Source of the DNA: an uncultured Eubacteriales bacterium | GTDB taxonomy: Bacteria > Bacillota > Clostridia > UBA1381 | Assembly (NCBI GenBank): GCA_905199755.1 | Contig: CAJKHT010000035.1 | Coordinates: 1 to 27,905 of the forward strand | Direction of reading: 5' to 3' | DNA: 27,905 nt | In this document: positions 14,993 to 23,881 of the stretch, in pieces | Position numbering within the stretch: the first letter of the stretch is position 1 | Layout of the letters: each line of letters starts with the position of its first letter | The notes under the pieces: generated by a model | Seen by the model: only the letters and a program-made list of their open reading frames with translations | What the model was told of the DNA's origin: nothing | Databases searched by the model: none | Translations under genes and position numbers: made by a program

Positions 14993-15781
14993 TTAACAGA
15001 AGCTTACGGAAATACTGCCTGCACCGCATTTTGCGTTCAGCTTATACGGAGCCGATTCGTTCAGCTTAAGCTGCTGATTTACACCATGAATTTCTCTGCT
15101 GCCTACGGTTACCGTGCCGCTGCCCGATACCGCATTTATTCCGAAATCGTCTTCGCTGTTTGCAAGCTTTAAGATAACTTTGCCCGAGCCGCACTCAATG
15201 TCCGCACTGCCGTGAACGGAGACATTCATATCAATGCTGCCAGAACCGCATTTAATGTCAAGGCTTTGAGTGAGAAGCTTTTTTGCTTCAATACTGCCCG
15301 TCCGCACATCAATCAATGATGAAGCCGCATTAAGATTTTCAATAAGTACATTACCGCTGTAAAGATGTATAAAAGCGTTGCCGAAAGTAAATTCTTCGGG
15401 AAGATTTATTATCGTTACGGCTCCGTTTTCATCGTGCTTTATGCAGCTGTTGATGTACCATGTTCCGTTTGTTATACGGCTCTTTACGGATGATGCTTCA
15501 AGCTCAAAGCTGTCGCCGGCGCGGATAACAAAATTCCCCTCGCTTAAATTAAAGCATATGTTTTTTATATCCGAGCATGTTTCAACCGCTGACGTATGAA
15601 CGGAAGTATTGTGCAGACGGTCGTATATGTATAGGATAAGCGCTGCTGCGCAAAGAGCCAGAATTGCCGATAAAATCGGCATCGGTATAAAATCGTACAG
15701 AACATTTATAAAAGGTGCACCTATTCCGATAATCAATATCGCCGCAAGAATTTTTTTGTTGATTTCCTTATTATATTTCAT
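14993..15781 (-). CDS. DUF4097-like membrane-anchored beta-helix protein
   Basis: A 262-residue protein, first gene of a three-gene operon. Two hydrophobic segments near the N-terminus (about residues 11-30 and 33-53) anchor it. The rest is a repetitive beta structure with Gly-Ser turns: VRTGSIEAKKLL, LDIKCGSGSIDMNV, ADIECGSGKVILKL, NAVSGSGTVTVG and KCGAGSISVSFC. This G-S-G repeat pattern is that of DUF4097/DUF2807-type beta-helical proteins found with DUF1700 and PadR genes. The ATG at 15781 follows GGAG; upstream in-frame starts lack a ribosome binding site. A near-consensus promoter lies 48-76 bases upstream. Function unknown; an envelope-stress role is inferred from relatives. Confidence 0.78.
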   Translation of the reverse strand: MKYNKEINKKILAAILIIGIGAPFINVLYDFIPMPILSAILALCAAALILYIYDRLHNTSVHTSAVETCSDIKNICFNLSEGNFVIRAGDSFELEASSVKSRITNGTWYINSCIKHDENGAVTIINLPEEFTFGNAFIHLYSGNVLIENLNAASSLIDVRTGSIEAKKLLTQSLDIKCGSGSIDMNVSVHGSADIECGSGKVILKLANSEDDFGINAVSGSGTVTVGSREIHGVNQQLKLNESAPYKLNAKCGAGSISVSFC

Positions 15782-15828
15782 AGTAATCTCCATTCTGCCG
15801 CAAAGGCAAATTGTCATTTACGTATTAC

Positions 15829-15857
15829 GTTATAGCACATATTGCGTGTTTTGTCAA
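15829..15857 (-). promoter_or_regulatory. Sigma-A promoter of the DUF4097 operon
   Basis: On the minus strand TTGACA (15857-15852), a 17-base spacer and TATAAC (15834-15829), with the extended -10 TGC just upstream. It stands back to back with the promoter of the isomerase gene. Confidence 0.8.
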
Positions 15858-15912
15858 GATGCGTCAAAAAATTTAGTAAACTATTGCAAAACGGCATATG
15901 AATGTGCTATAA
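15830..15912. repeat. Inverted repeat formed by two divergent promoters
   Basis: TTATAGCACAT (15830-15840) and ATGTGCTATAA (15902-15912) are perfect inverted copies that include both -10 boxes. GTTTTG (15848-15853) and CAAAAC (15887-15892) form an inner pair overlapping both -35 boxes. Confidence 0.75.
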
Positions 15913-15913
15913 T
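15884..15913 (+). promoter_or_regulatory. Promoter of the RpiB/LacAB-family isomerase gene
   Basis: TTGCAA (15884-15889), an 18-base spacer and TATAAT (15908-15913), with an extended -10 (TGC directly before TATAAT). The start codon is 33 bases downstream. Confidence 0.72.
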
Positions 15914-15945
15914 ATATTATATAATATAGAAAGAAGGTTATTTCA

Positions 15946-16581
15946 ATGAAAATTGCTTTAATTAATGAAAACAGTCAGGCGGCAAAAAACGGAATAATTT
16001 GCGAGACTTTAAAGAAAGTTGTTGAGCCGCTGGGACATGAGGTTTTTAATTACGGAATGTACTCGGCTGACGATAAGGTATCGCTTACATATGTACAGAA
16101 CGGTATCCTTGCCGCAATCCTCTTAAATTCGGGTGCGGCGGATTTGGTTATCACGGGCTGCGGCACGGGAGAGGGCGCAATGCTTGCGTGCAATGCATTC
16201 CCGGGCGTTTTCTGCGGTCATGTTGTTGATCCCACAGACGCATATCAGTTCACACAGGTTAATAACGGAAACTGTATAGCACTGCCGTTTGCAAAAGGCT
16301 GGGGCTGGGGCGCCGAGCTGAATTTGCAGTATGTGTTTGAAAAGCTGTTTGTTGACGAATGGGGCGGCGGATACCCGAAAGAAAGAAAAGAGCCGGAACA
16401 GAGAAATGCAAAGATTCTTACAGAGGTAAAGAAGGTTACGCAAAGAGATTTGCTTGATATTCTGCCCGAGCTTGACCAAGAACTGGTAAAAGGTGCGGTT
16501 GCCGGTGAAAAATTCAGCGAGCTGTTCTTCCCGAACTGTAAATGTGATAAAATTGCGGCATATGTGAAAACATTACTGTAA
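15946..16581 (+). CDS. RpiB/LacA/LacB-family isomerase, DhuI-like
   Basis: A 211-residue cytoplasmic isomerase. The N-terminal domain has the RpiB/LacAB core, with LVITGCGTGEGAMLACN (Cys72 in the phosphate/substrate loop) and DPTDAYQF. A C-terminal extension of about 60 residues (GGGYPKERKEPEQRN, then FFPNCKCDKIAAYV) is absent from ordinary ribose-5-phosphate isomerase B of about 150 residues. This longer subfamily includes, from memory, streptococcal DhuI. That enzyme isomerises 4-deoxy-5-hexosulose uronate formed from unsaturated uronic acids released by polysaccharide lyases. The presence of a lyase gene downstream supports that reading over a pentose-phosphate role. It is monocistronic, with its own promoter and a very strong terminator. 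AAGAAGG lies eight bases before the ATG. Confidence 0.85.
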   Translation: MKIALINENSQAAKNGIICETLKKVVEPLGHEVFNYGMYSADDKVSLTYVQNGILAAILLNSGAADLVITGCGTGEGAMLACNAFPGVFCGHVVDPTDAYQFTQVNNGNCIALPFAKGWGWGAELNLQYVFEKLFVDEWGGGYPKERKEPEQRNAKILTEVKKVTQRDLLDILPELDQELVKGAVAGEKFSELFFPNCKCDKIAAYVKTLL

Positions 16582-16612
16582 TATCCTTATTTGACAAAAA
16601 ACGGATAAATTT

Positions 16613-16664
16613 AAATCCTGCCGAATATTTTGCTTTTGTAAAATATTCGGCAGGATTTTATTTT
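16613..16664 (+). terminator. Strong rho-independent terminator after the isomerase gene
   Basis: A perfect 19-bp stem (16613-16631 with 16640-16658; core CCTGCCGAATATTTT) around an eight-base loop, followed by TTTATTTT. It separates the isomerase gene from the SLH operon. Confidence 0.9.
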
Positions 16665-16762
16665 GTCGCTGTTTTATACTGATTTATCAAGTTTGGAAAA
16701 AGAACGTATAGGCAAAATAAGCTTTTTTATAAAAAACAGACGATTTATAAAAATTTCACCTA

Positions 16763-16791
16763 TTGAGATTAGCTGTGATGTTTGCTATAAT
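16763..16791 (+). promoter_or_regulatory. Promoter of the three-gene SLH surface-protein operon
   Basis: TTGAGA (16763-16768), a 17-base spacer and TATAAT (16786-16791) with an extended -10 (TGC directly before it). It lies 36 bases ahead of the start at 16827. Confidence 0.78.
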
Positions 16792-16826
16792 TAATGATGA
16801 AAAAGTATCAAAGGGAGGAAATCCAT

Positions 16827-19481
16827 ATGAGAACCGTACAAAAAATCACGGCATTTTTAACAGCCGTAATGCTGCTGTTTGCAGCAGGGGTGCAGGCATT
16901 TGCGGCATCGGCAGTTGATGATGTTATGTTTGAGCTGAAAACTCTCGGAATTATGGAGGGAGACGAAAACGGAGATTTACAGCTCGATAAGTCATTGACA
17001 CGTGCCGAATTCGCGTGTATAACAGTCAGATTTATGAACATGAGAAAGGCTGCCGACAGCTATGCGGGAGATGCGTCCTTTGCGGATGTTTCAAAGGAAC
17101 ACTGGGCATTCGGCAGTATTGAAGTGCTGAAAAATCTCGGTCTTATAAACGGAACGGGTGAGGGTAAATTCAGTCCAGATGAAAACGTAACCATGCAGCA
17201 GGCGGCAAAAATACTTATGAGTGCTCTTGGCTACAGTGCGTGGGCAGAGGCTGACGGCTCCTATCCCGACGGTTATATGAGTCAGGCAATATCCTCGGGA
17301 CTTTTGGACAATGTAAATGTATCATCGTCCGAATTTACAAGGGGAAATGCCGCAAGAATGGTTTACAATGCACTGGATATAGATATAGTAACAGTCAGAT
17401 ATTCAAATGGCTTGCCTGCATATGAAAAGGTAAGCGGAGATACATACAGAAACAAATTCAAGGGTGAGTCGGACGGTACACTTGTAAAATATACAGGTAT
17501 CGTAACCGCTACGGCAGATGCATATATGGATTCGCCGCGTTCGGATATGGACGATAATCAGATTGAAATAGACAATAAGCTGTATGAATGCAATGATACC
17601 AATATATTGTCATATCTGGGACAAAAGGTTGATTTTTACCTTGATTCGGACGATGAATATAAAATTGTAAGCATAAAGCCGAATAAGGATAACAATGTAA
17701 CAAGCATTGATGCGGACAGCGTAAGAAGCGCGTCAAAGGATTCGATTTCATATTATACCGAGGGTACAAAATCGGAGACAAAGCGTCTGTCACAGGACGC
17801 TGTGCTTCTTATAAATAACCGTGTGGCAGCAAGCTGGAGCGAACAGACAATTATGGGTCTTGAAAACGGAACGATTACCTTTGTAGATAATAATGATGAT
17901 AATTATGCGGAAGTAGTTATCATAAAATCATATACCAGTGTTATGGTTGACAGCGTAAATGTGTCAAGCAGCAATATTTACCTGAGAGATACCGATACAG
18001 TTGCGGGCAAGAAATATATAAGCCTTGATACGGATAAGAACCGCGATAAGCGCGTGACGGTAAAATATGCGGACAATACACCGGTAAATATTGAGGATAT
18101 AAAAAAAGATGATGTATTGAGTGCGTTTGTCAGTGCCGATGAAACCGTTATTGAGCTGATTTTGGAAAGCAAATCCGTAAGCGGAGTTATCAGTCAGATA
18201 TCAGAGGACACTGCGGTAATTGCAGGTGAGGAATACGAGCTTGAAACGGATGCGGCTTTGAAAAATGTTTCCGTAAATGATGATGTTGAGGCATATCTGA
18301 ACTTTATGGGACAGGTTGTTTATGCAAAGGCATCGGAGGTTACCGGGAACTACGCATATATTCTGAAAGCTACGCTTCTGGACGGCGAAAGCTATGAGGC
18401 AAAGCTCCTTATTCCCGATACGCTCACCGAGGTAAAGGAAGAGGAAGAGAACGAGGACGGCGGCGAGGCAACCGTAACCTCAAAGCTTGTGTGCAAAAAT
18501 GAAAAAGTGCTTACTTTACCGCTTGCGAACAGCATTTCGCTTGACAGACAAAAGGTTGATTCAAAGTCATATGCCAATCTCAGCGGCTTGGTTGTTGAAT
18601 ATAAGCTCAACTCGGCAGGCGAAATATCAAAGCTGACAACCCCGGAGCAGATAGGAACGGGAACGGAAAAGTATTACAATTCAAGTGAAAGAACGTTCGG
18701 AAAAACCTCGGGCGGCGCATTCGGAATTTCGCTTGACACAAAGACGATATGTATACCGAAAGACAATGCAAATCCGGGGAAAGATGACTGTCTCGTGTAT
18801 GTTGATATGAATAACGGTCAGAAGTATGACGTTAAGGGATATGACAAAAACGAAAACAGCTATACCGCGGACTTAATCGTTGTTACCGCAACCATGAAAT
18901 CCGGAACTGAGGGCTTGGTTACAACATCAAGCGATGTAGCGATGGTACAGAATGTTTCGCAGACCGTAGATGATGATAATGAAGATGTTGTAATTGTAAA
19001 GGTTCTGACAAAGGACGGCAACGAGACAGAATATGAGCTTACACAGGCATGTGTTGACAGCAGTGATTATACCGCGCCGCAAAAAGGCTCGCTTATTGCA
19101 TATTCGCTTGACAATGAGTATAAAATGGATAAATTCAAGGTGCTGGGTGTTATGTCAGCACAGCTTGATTACGGACTGGTAGGCTTAAGAAAGGATTATG
19201 AAACCTTTGCCGGATTTGCTGCGGATATAACCTACAATGATGTATCCGAGGAGCTTAACCGCTGGGTGAGTACAATGCAGTGTACTCTGGAGGAAAACGG
19301 TACGGAAATAGAAAGAACATATGAAATTCTTAAAAATAATACACCGCCCGTATTCCTGTGCAATCCGAAAACAATGACATCGGAGTTTGGCGAGCTTAAG
19401 GATATTTCATTGGGTACGGATCAGATATTTGTCAGCGCGGCAAGCAATAAAGTCCGTGCGATAGTTGTAATCAAAAACTGA
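16827..19481 (+). CDS. Secreted SLH-domain protein with large unassigned body
   Basis: An 884-residue exported protein. The signal peptide is MRTVQKI, a hydrophobic core and VQAFA (cleavage near residue 26-28). SLH repeats fill about residues 30-185. The first has GIMEGDENGDLQLDKSLTRA, the second SFADVSKEHWAFGSIEVLKN and then INGTGEGKFSPDENVTMQQA, and the third is more degenerate (YMSQAISSGLLDNVNVSSSE). SLH repeats bind pyruvylated secondary cell-wall polymers and hold proteins on the surface. The remaining 700 residues are beta-rich and acidic, with recurring segments like TGIVTATAD and SGVISQISED, and match no family I recognise. The ATG at 16827 follows GGGAGGAAAT and is preferred over one 33 bases upstream. 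It could be a structural S-layer or scaffold protein. Confidence 0.85.
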   Translation: MRTVQKITAFLTAVMLLFAAGVQAFAASAVDDVMFELKTLGIMEGDENGDLQLDKSLTRAEFACITVRFMNMRKAADSYAGDASFADVSKEHWAFGSIEVLKNLGLINGTGEGKFSPDENVTMQQAAKILMSALGYSAWAEADGSYPDGYMSQAISSGLLDNVNVSSSEFTRGNAARMVYNALDIDIVTVRYSNGLPAYEKVSGDTYRNKFKGESDGTLVKYTGIVTATADAYMDSPRSDMDDNQIEIDNKLYECNDTNILSYLGQKVDFYLDSDDEYKIVSIKPNKDNNVTSIDADSVRSASKDSISYYTEGTKSETKRLSQDAVLLINNRVAASWSEQTIMGLENGTITFVDNNDDNYAEVVIIKSYTSVMVDSVNVSSSNIYLRDTDTVAGKKYISLDTDKNRDKRVTVKYADNTPVNIEDIKKDDVLSAFVSADETVIELILESKSVSGVISQISEDTAVIAGEEYELETDAALKNVSVNDDVEAYLNFMGQVVYAKASEVTGNYAYILKATLLDGESYEAKLLIPDTLTEVKEEEENEDGGEATVTSKLVCKNEKVLTLPLANSISLDRQKVDSKSYANLSGLVVEYKLNSAGEISKLTTPEQIGTGTEKYYNSSERTFGKTSGGAFGISLDTKTICIPKDNANPGKDDCLVYVDMNNGQKYDVKGYDKNENSYTADLIVVTATMKSGTEGLVTTSSDVAMVQNVSQTVDDDNEDVVIVKVLTKDGNETEYELTQACVDSSDYTAPQKGSLIAYSLDNEYKMDKFKVLGVMSAQLDYGLVGLRKDYETFAGFAADITYNDVSEELNRWVSTMQCTLEENGTEIERTYEILKNNTPPVFLCNPKTMTSEFGELKDISLGTDQIFVSAASNKVRAIVVIKN

Positions 19482-19500
19482 GGAAAGGGATGAATGTAAA

Positions 19501-22500
19501 ATGAAAAGAATAATAAACAAGGCTTTAAATTTATTTCTTACCGCAGCGATAACCGTGTCGTCTTTTACGGGAATAATAACGGCTGATGCGGCGGCGGGAG
19601 ATGTACTGTATTCGTTTGATGCGTCCGCAATAGACAGCATAGGAAACGATACGGCTGCAAATTACGGAATTACCGCCGACACCTCGGGAACTATCTGGGG
19701 CATTGTTAAAGAGGAAGCTTCAACCATAAAAAGCGTGTATTATGATGCGGTGCGTTTTTCGACAAGATCAAAGATAGGCGATAAAACGCTCATGACAATG
19801 GATTTTTCAAAAGATACGGTAAATAACCCCGAAAAAACAGCCTTTAAGGACGGATATTATGTTTTTACAACGGAATTTTCGCCGCTTTATAAGGACAGCG
19901 GATATATGGGACTCAATATTTCGGGAGCTGCCGGAGATATTTTAAGTCTCAGAATGAAAATGTCATCGGGTGATTACAAATATACGGGAGAAGCTTATCT
20001 TGCCGATGCTGACGGTAATCAGATAGGAGCAAGCAAAAAGTACAAAAGCGGAAACGAAACGGTTGTTGACGGAGTCGGCGCAAACGGAAGTGCGGCAAGT
20101 ATATTGTATCTCAAAACGGAAATAAATCTTGTCGACAAAACATATTCCGCATGGCTGGTGCAGCGCGGAACGGATGCAAAGGATTATACCGCATCCGACG
20201 AAACGGATGCCGACTTGCTTATAGCAAATCAGCCGTTTAACGATGCAAACGTAAATTCAATTGATAAAATCAGCGTAAATGTTACCGAAAGCAGCGTTAC
20301 AAACGGAATGTGGCTGCATAACATATATGTGAAAGAGGGAACAGCACCGTCAGAACCCGGTACTGAATCGCCTCTGGACAGAGCGCAGGCATATATGAAC
20401 AACAGCTATAAAATTACATCGGAAAGCTACGGTAATATTACATCGGATTTGAATAAACCCCTTATATCCGTATGGAATGATGAAAAAACGGGTGAAGCTG
20501 TAAACATATCATGGGAATCATCGGACACATCGCTGATTGCCGATGACGGAACATATACCGCACCCGAAAATCCGTCGGAAACAAAAGAGGTTACAATGAC
20601 GGCAACTCTGTCATATAAAGGTGAAACGGCGCAGGTTTCGTATGTGCTTACAATAAGAAAGGTATCCTCCGAAAAGCTTATTGACAGTGAAGATTTTTCG
20701 GGAAAAACAGTAAAGAACGGCGCTGTTGAAGGCTGGGAATTCTATGATGCATCGGCAAAGGTTGACGCTTTCACAAATGTGGCACCGAGCATATCGAATA
20801 ATACGCTGACGCTTAAAAAGACAAGCATTGCAGACGAGAGCGACTGGTCGGAAAGATATAAAGCAATGTACAGATTTAAGGAAACCCTTGAATCGGATAA
20901 ACACTCAAAAACATACAGAACAGATTTTCGCGGTGAATACAGAGTAATTACGGAGTTTACTCCGGGCATCGGTTCATCATCGCAGTTTCAGCTTGCAAAT
21001 ATAGCAATAGGTTCGTCCGATGAAATTCCGGTACGTGCATTTCCGATGTGTATAAAAGCATCGGGAACACCGGGTGTATATGAATATATTTCAAGCACCG
21101 ATACTCCGGCAATATATACGGATAATGTAAACAAAAAGACCGTAAAGGCCGAATATTACATAAATACCGAAAAAGGTACCATGACTGCAAAAATCAATGA
21201 CGGTGCGGAATACGCACATTCCGTTACGGCAGGAAAAGGACTTCAGGGTATGATGTACATAATAAAGTCCAAAGCTGCGGTAAACGATACGCTTACCGTA
21301 AACAATATAGAGCTTTACAGAATTTCGGATTATGACAGCAATGCAAATGAGCTTTACAAAAAGACGCAGTCGGTTACGGTGTCATCGCTGACGGATTCTC
21401 CCGAAGCGGTGAAGAACGATCTGAAAAATCTTCCCGATAATGCCGGCGGTGCGGCAATTGAGTGGACTTCCTCCGACGAAAATCTTATCACGGGCAGCGG
21501 AGCATTGGTTTCAAGACCGCTTGACGGTGATAAAGAGGTAACAATGACCGCAAAAATAACAGAGGGAAATACGGTTATATATAAGGAATTTTATCTTACC
21601 GTCTCAAAGGAAGATGAAGATGAAAAATCAGTTCTTTACGAAACGGATTTTTCGGGCAGCGACATTGCCGATAATATAGTAGTATCAAACGGAGCAGGAA
21701 CGGTTACACAGGAAAACGGAAAGCTGCTGCTTACAAGAAACACAAGCGGCGGAACCGCCACTTCGGTTAAAATTTATCCCGCGTTCGGCGGAAAAACAAT
21801 AAATGTAACCGGCAGACTGATTGCCGAGACCGATATTACCATGCAAAAGGACTGCCAGAAAGCAGAAATAGGCTTGTATGACACAAACGGGAGCAGAATA
21901 ACGTCTTTGTATACCACGGGAAAAGGAAAAGGTCCCGAATCCTATACAAATACATACAGAGATACTGCCAACGGAGATACAAAGTATTCGGTTACAAATG
22001 TTTCGGGAACAAACGGTTTGCATTTAAAGCTTAAGGTTTATGCCAATCTTGACACACAGAAAATAACAATATATACCGATACGGACGGAAACGGATATAA
22101 GGAGCTTTATACTGATAAGTATACAAGAGAAGCTTCGGCAAATCTTTCATATGTGCAGATAAATGCGGTTGATGATACAAACAACGGAAAAACATATGTG
22201 AATAAAGGTGTGCTTGAAGTAAATAAGGTAAGCGTGAGCGTTAATGAAGAAGCAATCCCCGGAATAATCATGAATAATATTGACTATTTCGGCGATATAA
22301 CCTCAAAGAACGGAATCACAACAGGAGATATTAATCTTCCCGTAACGCACTACGACGGCACAACGGTTGAATGGACATCATCAGATACATCGGTTATGAC
22401 AAATGACGGAAAAATAATAAGAGATAATGTAACCGAGGATAAAGATATAACCGTAAGCTTTAAGCTGTATCTTGATAAAAATCCCGGGATATGCTATGAA

Positions 22501-23865
22501 AAGAGCTTTGCAATAAAAGTGATTTACATAGACACAAAAAATATCGCAATCGGAAAATCGGCGGTATCAAGCGTTATTTCGAATACGGGACACGGCCCCG
22601 AAAAGGCGGTTGACGGTATAAGCACAACCACATGGGAAACAATGCGTTCCGATGAGACTCCGATGCTTACGGTAAATCTCGGCTCAAAGCAGATTGTATC
22701 ATCGGTAAAGCTGTCGGAGGCTGAAATTCTCGGAAAATACCCGGTTAAGGGATATGTAATCGAGACATCAAACGATAATAAGCGCTGGACAACGGTGTAT
22801 ACCGGCACGACTCTCGGAAGCGAGGAAAAGACAATTTCACTCACTCCGTCATCGGCGACGTATATTCGTTACAGAGTAACCTCAAAGGATTCGGGTAACA
22901 GCGGATTAAAGGAATTTGCCGTGTATGTCGGCGATGACGATAAATCCGTTGCAAATGCGGATTTGATACTGCTTATAGAAAAACTCGGTTCGCTTACGGG
23001 ACTCACCTCATCGGTGACCTTGCCGCAGAAGGGTGAATACGGAAGTACATTTACGTACAGCTCGTCAATACCGTCGGCTTTTGCTGATGACGGCACGGTA
23101 ACACGTCAGTCCTCGACCGTTAACGGAACGCTGACAATAACCGCAGCATACGGTGATGAAAAGGTACAGAATACAGTAAAAGTTTCCGTTTCGGGAAATT
23201 CCGCGGGCAGCGGAGGTGGCGGCGGCAGCACGTCATCGGGCAGCAGCTCATCGTCAAAGGGTAACGGCTCCGTTGCGGCATTGCCGACAGGAAACGGAAG
23301 CAATAACTCGCAAAATACAACAATAAAGACAGGCTTTAATGATGTCACCTCGGCATACTGGGGCTTTGATTATATAGAAGCGCTCAGAATAAGCAAAATA
23401 GTATCGGGTGATGAAAACGGCAATTTCAGACCGAATGATAATATAAGCCGTGAGGAATTTTTAAAGATGCTTTTAAGCGCTTTAAAGATAGATGTTTCCG
23501 ATGCAACTGATAATAATTTCAGCGATATATCCGAAAGCGACTGGAGCAGACCTTATGTTTCAAAGGCAGTGACGCTGGGTATAGTAAACGGTGTTTCGGA
23601 GGATATATTCGGTAAGGGTATGCCGATAACACGTCAGGATATGGCGGTAATGAGTATGCGCGCGTTGAATGCGGTGAACCGTGACGGTGGCGAAAAAACG
23701 GATACAAGCTTTGCCGATGATGACAAAATCGCGGAATATGCCGCTGAAAGTGTCGGCAAAATGTCGGCTATGGGCGTTATAAACGGTTATGATGATAACA
23801 GCTTCAGACCGTATAATAATGCCACACGCGGAGAAGCGGCAAAGATTATATGCAAATTGATATAG
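19501..23865 (+). CDS. Giant cell-wall protein: lectin-like and Ig-like units, discoidin domain, SLH
   Basis: A 1454-residue exported protein (signal peptide to about residue 31, TADAAA). Three similar units each pair a LamG/concanavalin-like beta-sandwich (about 34-280, 393-610, 711-915) with a short Ig-like domain (about 287-387, 618-703, 920-1010). The Ig-like domains carry the motif W-(E/T)-S-S-D. An F5/8 type C (discoidin) domain follows (1011-1142; NIAIGKSAVSS, AVDGISTTTWE, YIRYRVTSKDSGN). Next come a fourth Ig-like domain (1148-1230), a Gly/Ser linker (1231-1275) and three SLH repeats (1277-1450). No catalytic domain is visible, so it is probably a carbohydrate-binding surface scaffold. 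It starts 19 bases after the previous gene with GGAAAGGG upstream. Domain limits are estimates; the Ig-like domains resemble the 'atrophied bacterial Ig' families. Confidence 0.87.
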   Translation: MKRIINKALNLFLTAAITVSSFTGIITADAAAGDVLYSFDASAIDSIGNDTAANYGITADTSGTIWGIVKEEASTIKSVYYDAVRFSTRSKIGDKTLMTMDFSKDTVNNPEKTAFKDGYYVFTTEFSPLYKDSGYMGLNISGAAGDILSLRMKMSSGDYKYTGEAYLADADGNQIGASKKYKSGNETVVDGVGANGSAASILYLKTEINLVDKTYSAWLVQRGTDAKDYTASDETDADLLIANQPFNDANVNSIDKISVNVTESSVTNGMWLHNIYVKEGTAPSEPGTESPLDRAQAYMNNSYKITSESYGNITSDLNKPLISVWNDEKTGEAVNISWESSDTSLIADDGTYTAPENPSETKEVTMTATLSYKGETAQVSYVLTIRKVSSEKLIDSEDFSGKTVKNGAVEGWEFYDASAKVDAFTNVAPSISNNTLTLKKTSIADESDWSERYKAMYRFKETLESDKHSKTYRTDFRGEYRVITEFTPGIGSSSQFQLANIAIGSSDEIPVRAFPMCIKASGTPGVYEYISSTDTPAIYTDNVNKKTVKAEYYINTEKGTMTAKINDGAEYAHSVTAGKGLQGMMYIIKSKAAVNDTLTVNNIELYRISDYDSNANELYKKTQSVTVSSLTDSPEAVKNDLKNLPDNAGGAAIEWTSSDENLITGSGALVSRPLDGDKEVTMTAKITEGNTVIYKEFYLTVSKEDEDEKSVLYETDFSGSDIADNIVVSNGAGTVTQENGKLLLTRNTSGGTATSVKIYPAFGGKTINVTGRLIAETDITMQKDCQKAEIGLYDTNGSRITSLYTTGKGKGPESYTNTYRDTANGDTKYSVTNVSGTNGLHLKLKVYANLDTQKITIYTDTDGNGYKELYTDKYTREASANLSYVQINAVDDTNNGKTYVNKGVLEVNKVSVSVNEEAIPGIIMNNIDYFGDITSKNGITTGDINLPVTHYDGTTVEWTSSDTSVMTNDGKIIRDNVTEDKDITVSFKLYLDKNPGICYEKSFAIKVIYIDTKNIAIGKSAVSSVISNTGHGPEKAVDGISTTTWETMRSDETPMLTVNLGSKQIVSSVKLSEAEILGKYPVKGYVIETSNDNKRWTTVYTGTTLGSEEKTISLTPSSATYIRYRVTSKDSGNSGLKEFAVYVGDDDKSVANADLILLIEKLGSLTGLTSSVTLPQKGEYGSTFTYSSSIPSAFADDGTVTRQSSTVNGTLTITAAYGDEKVQNTVKVSVSGNSAGSGGGGGSTSSGSSSSSKGNGSVAALPTGNGSNNSQNTTIKTGFNDVTSAYWGFDYIEALRISKIVSGDENGNFRPNDNISREEFLKMLLSALKIDVSDATDNNFSDISESDWSRPYVSKAVTLGIVNGVSEDIFGKGMPITRQDMAVMSMRALNAVNRDGGEKTDTSFADDDKIAEYAAESVGKMSAMGVINGYDDNSFRPYNNATRGEAAKIICKLI
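19600..22530 (+). repeat. Three-fold repeat of lectin-like plus Ig-like domain units in the coding sequence
   Basis: At protein level the units begin at about residues 34, 393 and 711. They contain matching segments: YETDFSG against IDSEDFSG, and ISWESSDTSLI, IEWTSSDENLI and VEWTSSDTSVM, each followed by a V-T-M-T-A or D-I-T-V-S strand. The DNA is divergent, so the duplication is old. Confidence 0.6.
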
Positions 23866-23868
23866 GAC

Positions 23869-23872
23869 GGAG
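23869..23872 (+). promoter_or_regulatory. Ribosome binding site that favours a GTG start for the lyase
   Basis: GGAG (23869-23872) directly touches the ATG at 23873, which is too close to serve it. It lies nine bases ahead of the in-frame GTG at 23882, a normal spacing. Translation most likely begins at that GTG. Confidence 0.55.
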
Positions 23873-23881
23873 ATGATTTTC

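Noticed and set aside
16591..16620. TTGACA at 16591-16596 as a promoter of the SLH operon
   Set aside because: No -10 box lies at 16-18 bases; the region leads straight into the terminator stem. The 16763-16791 promoter is far better.
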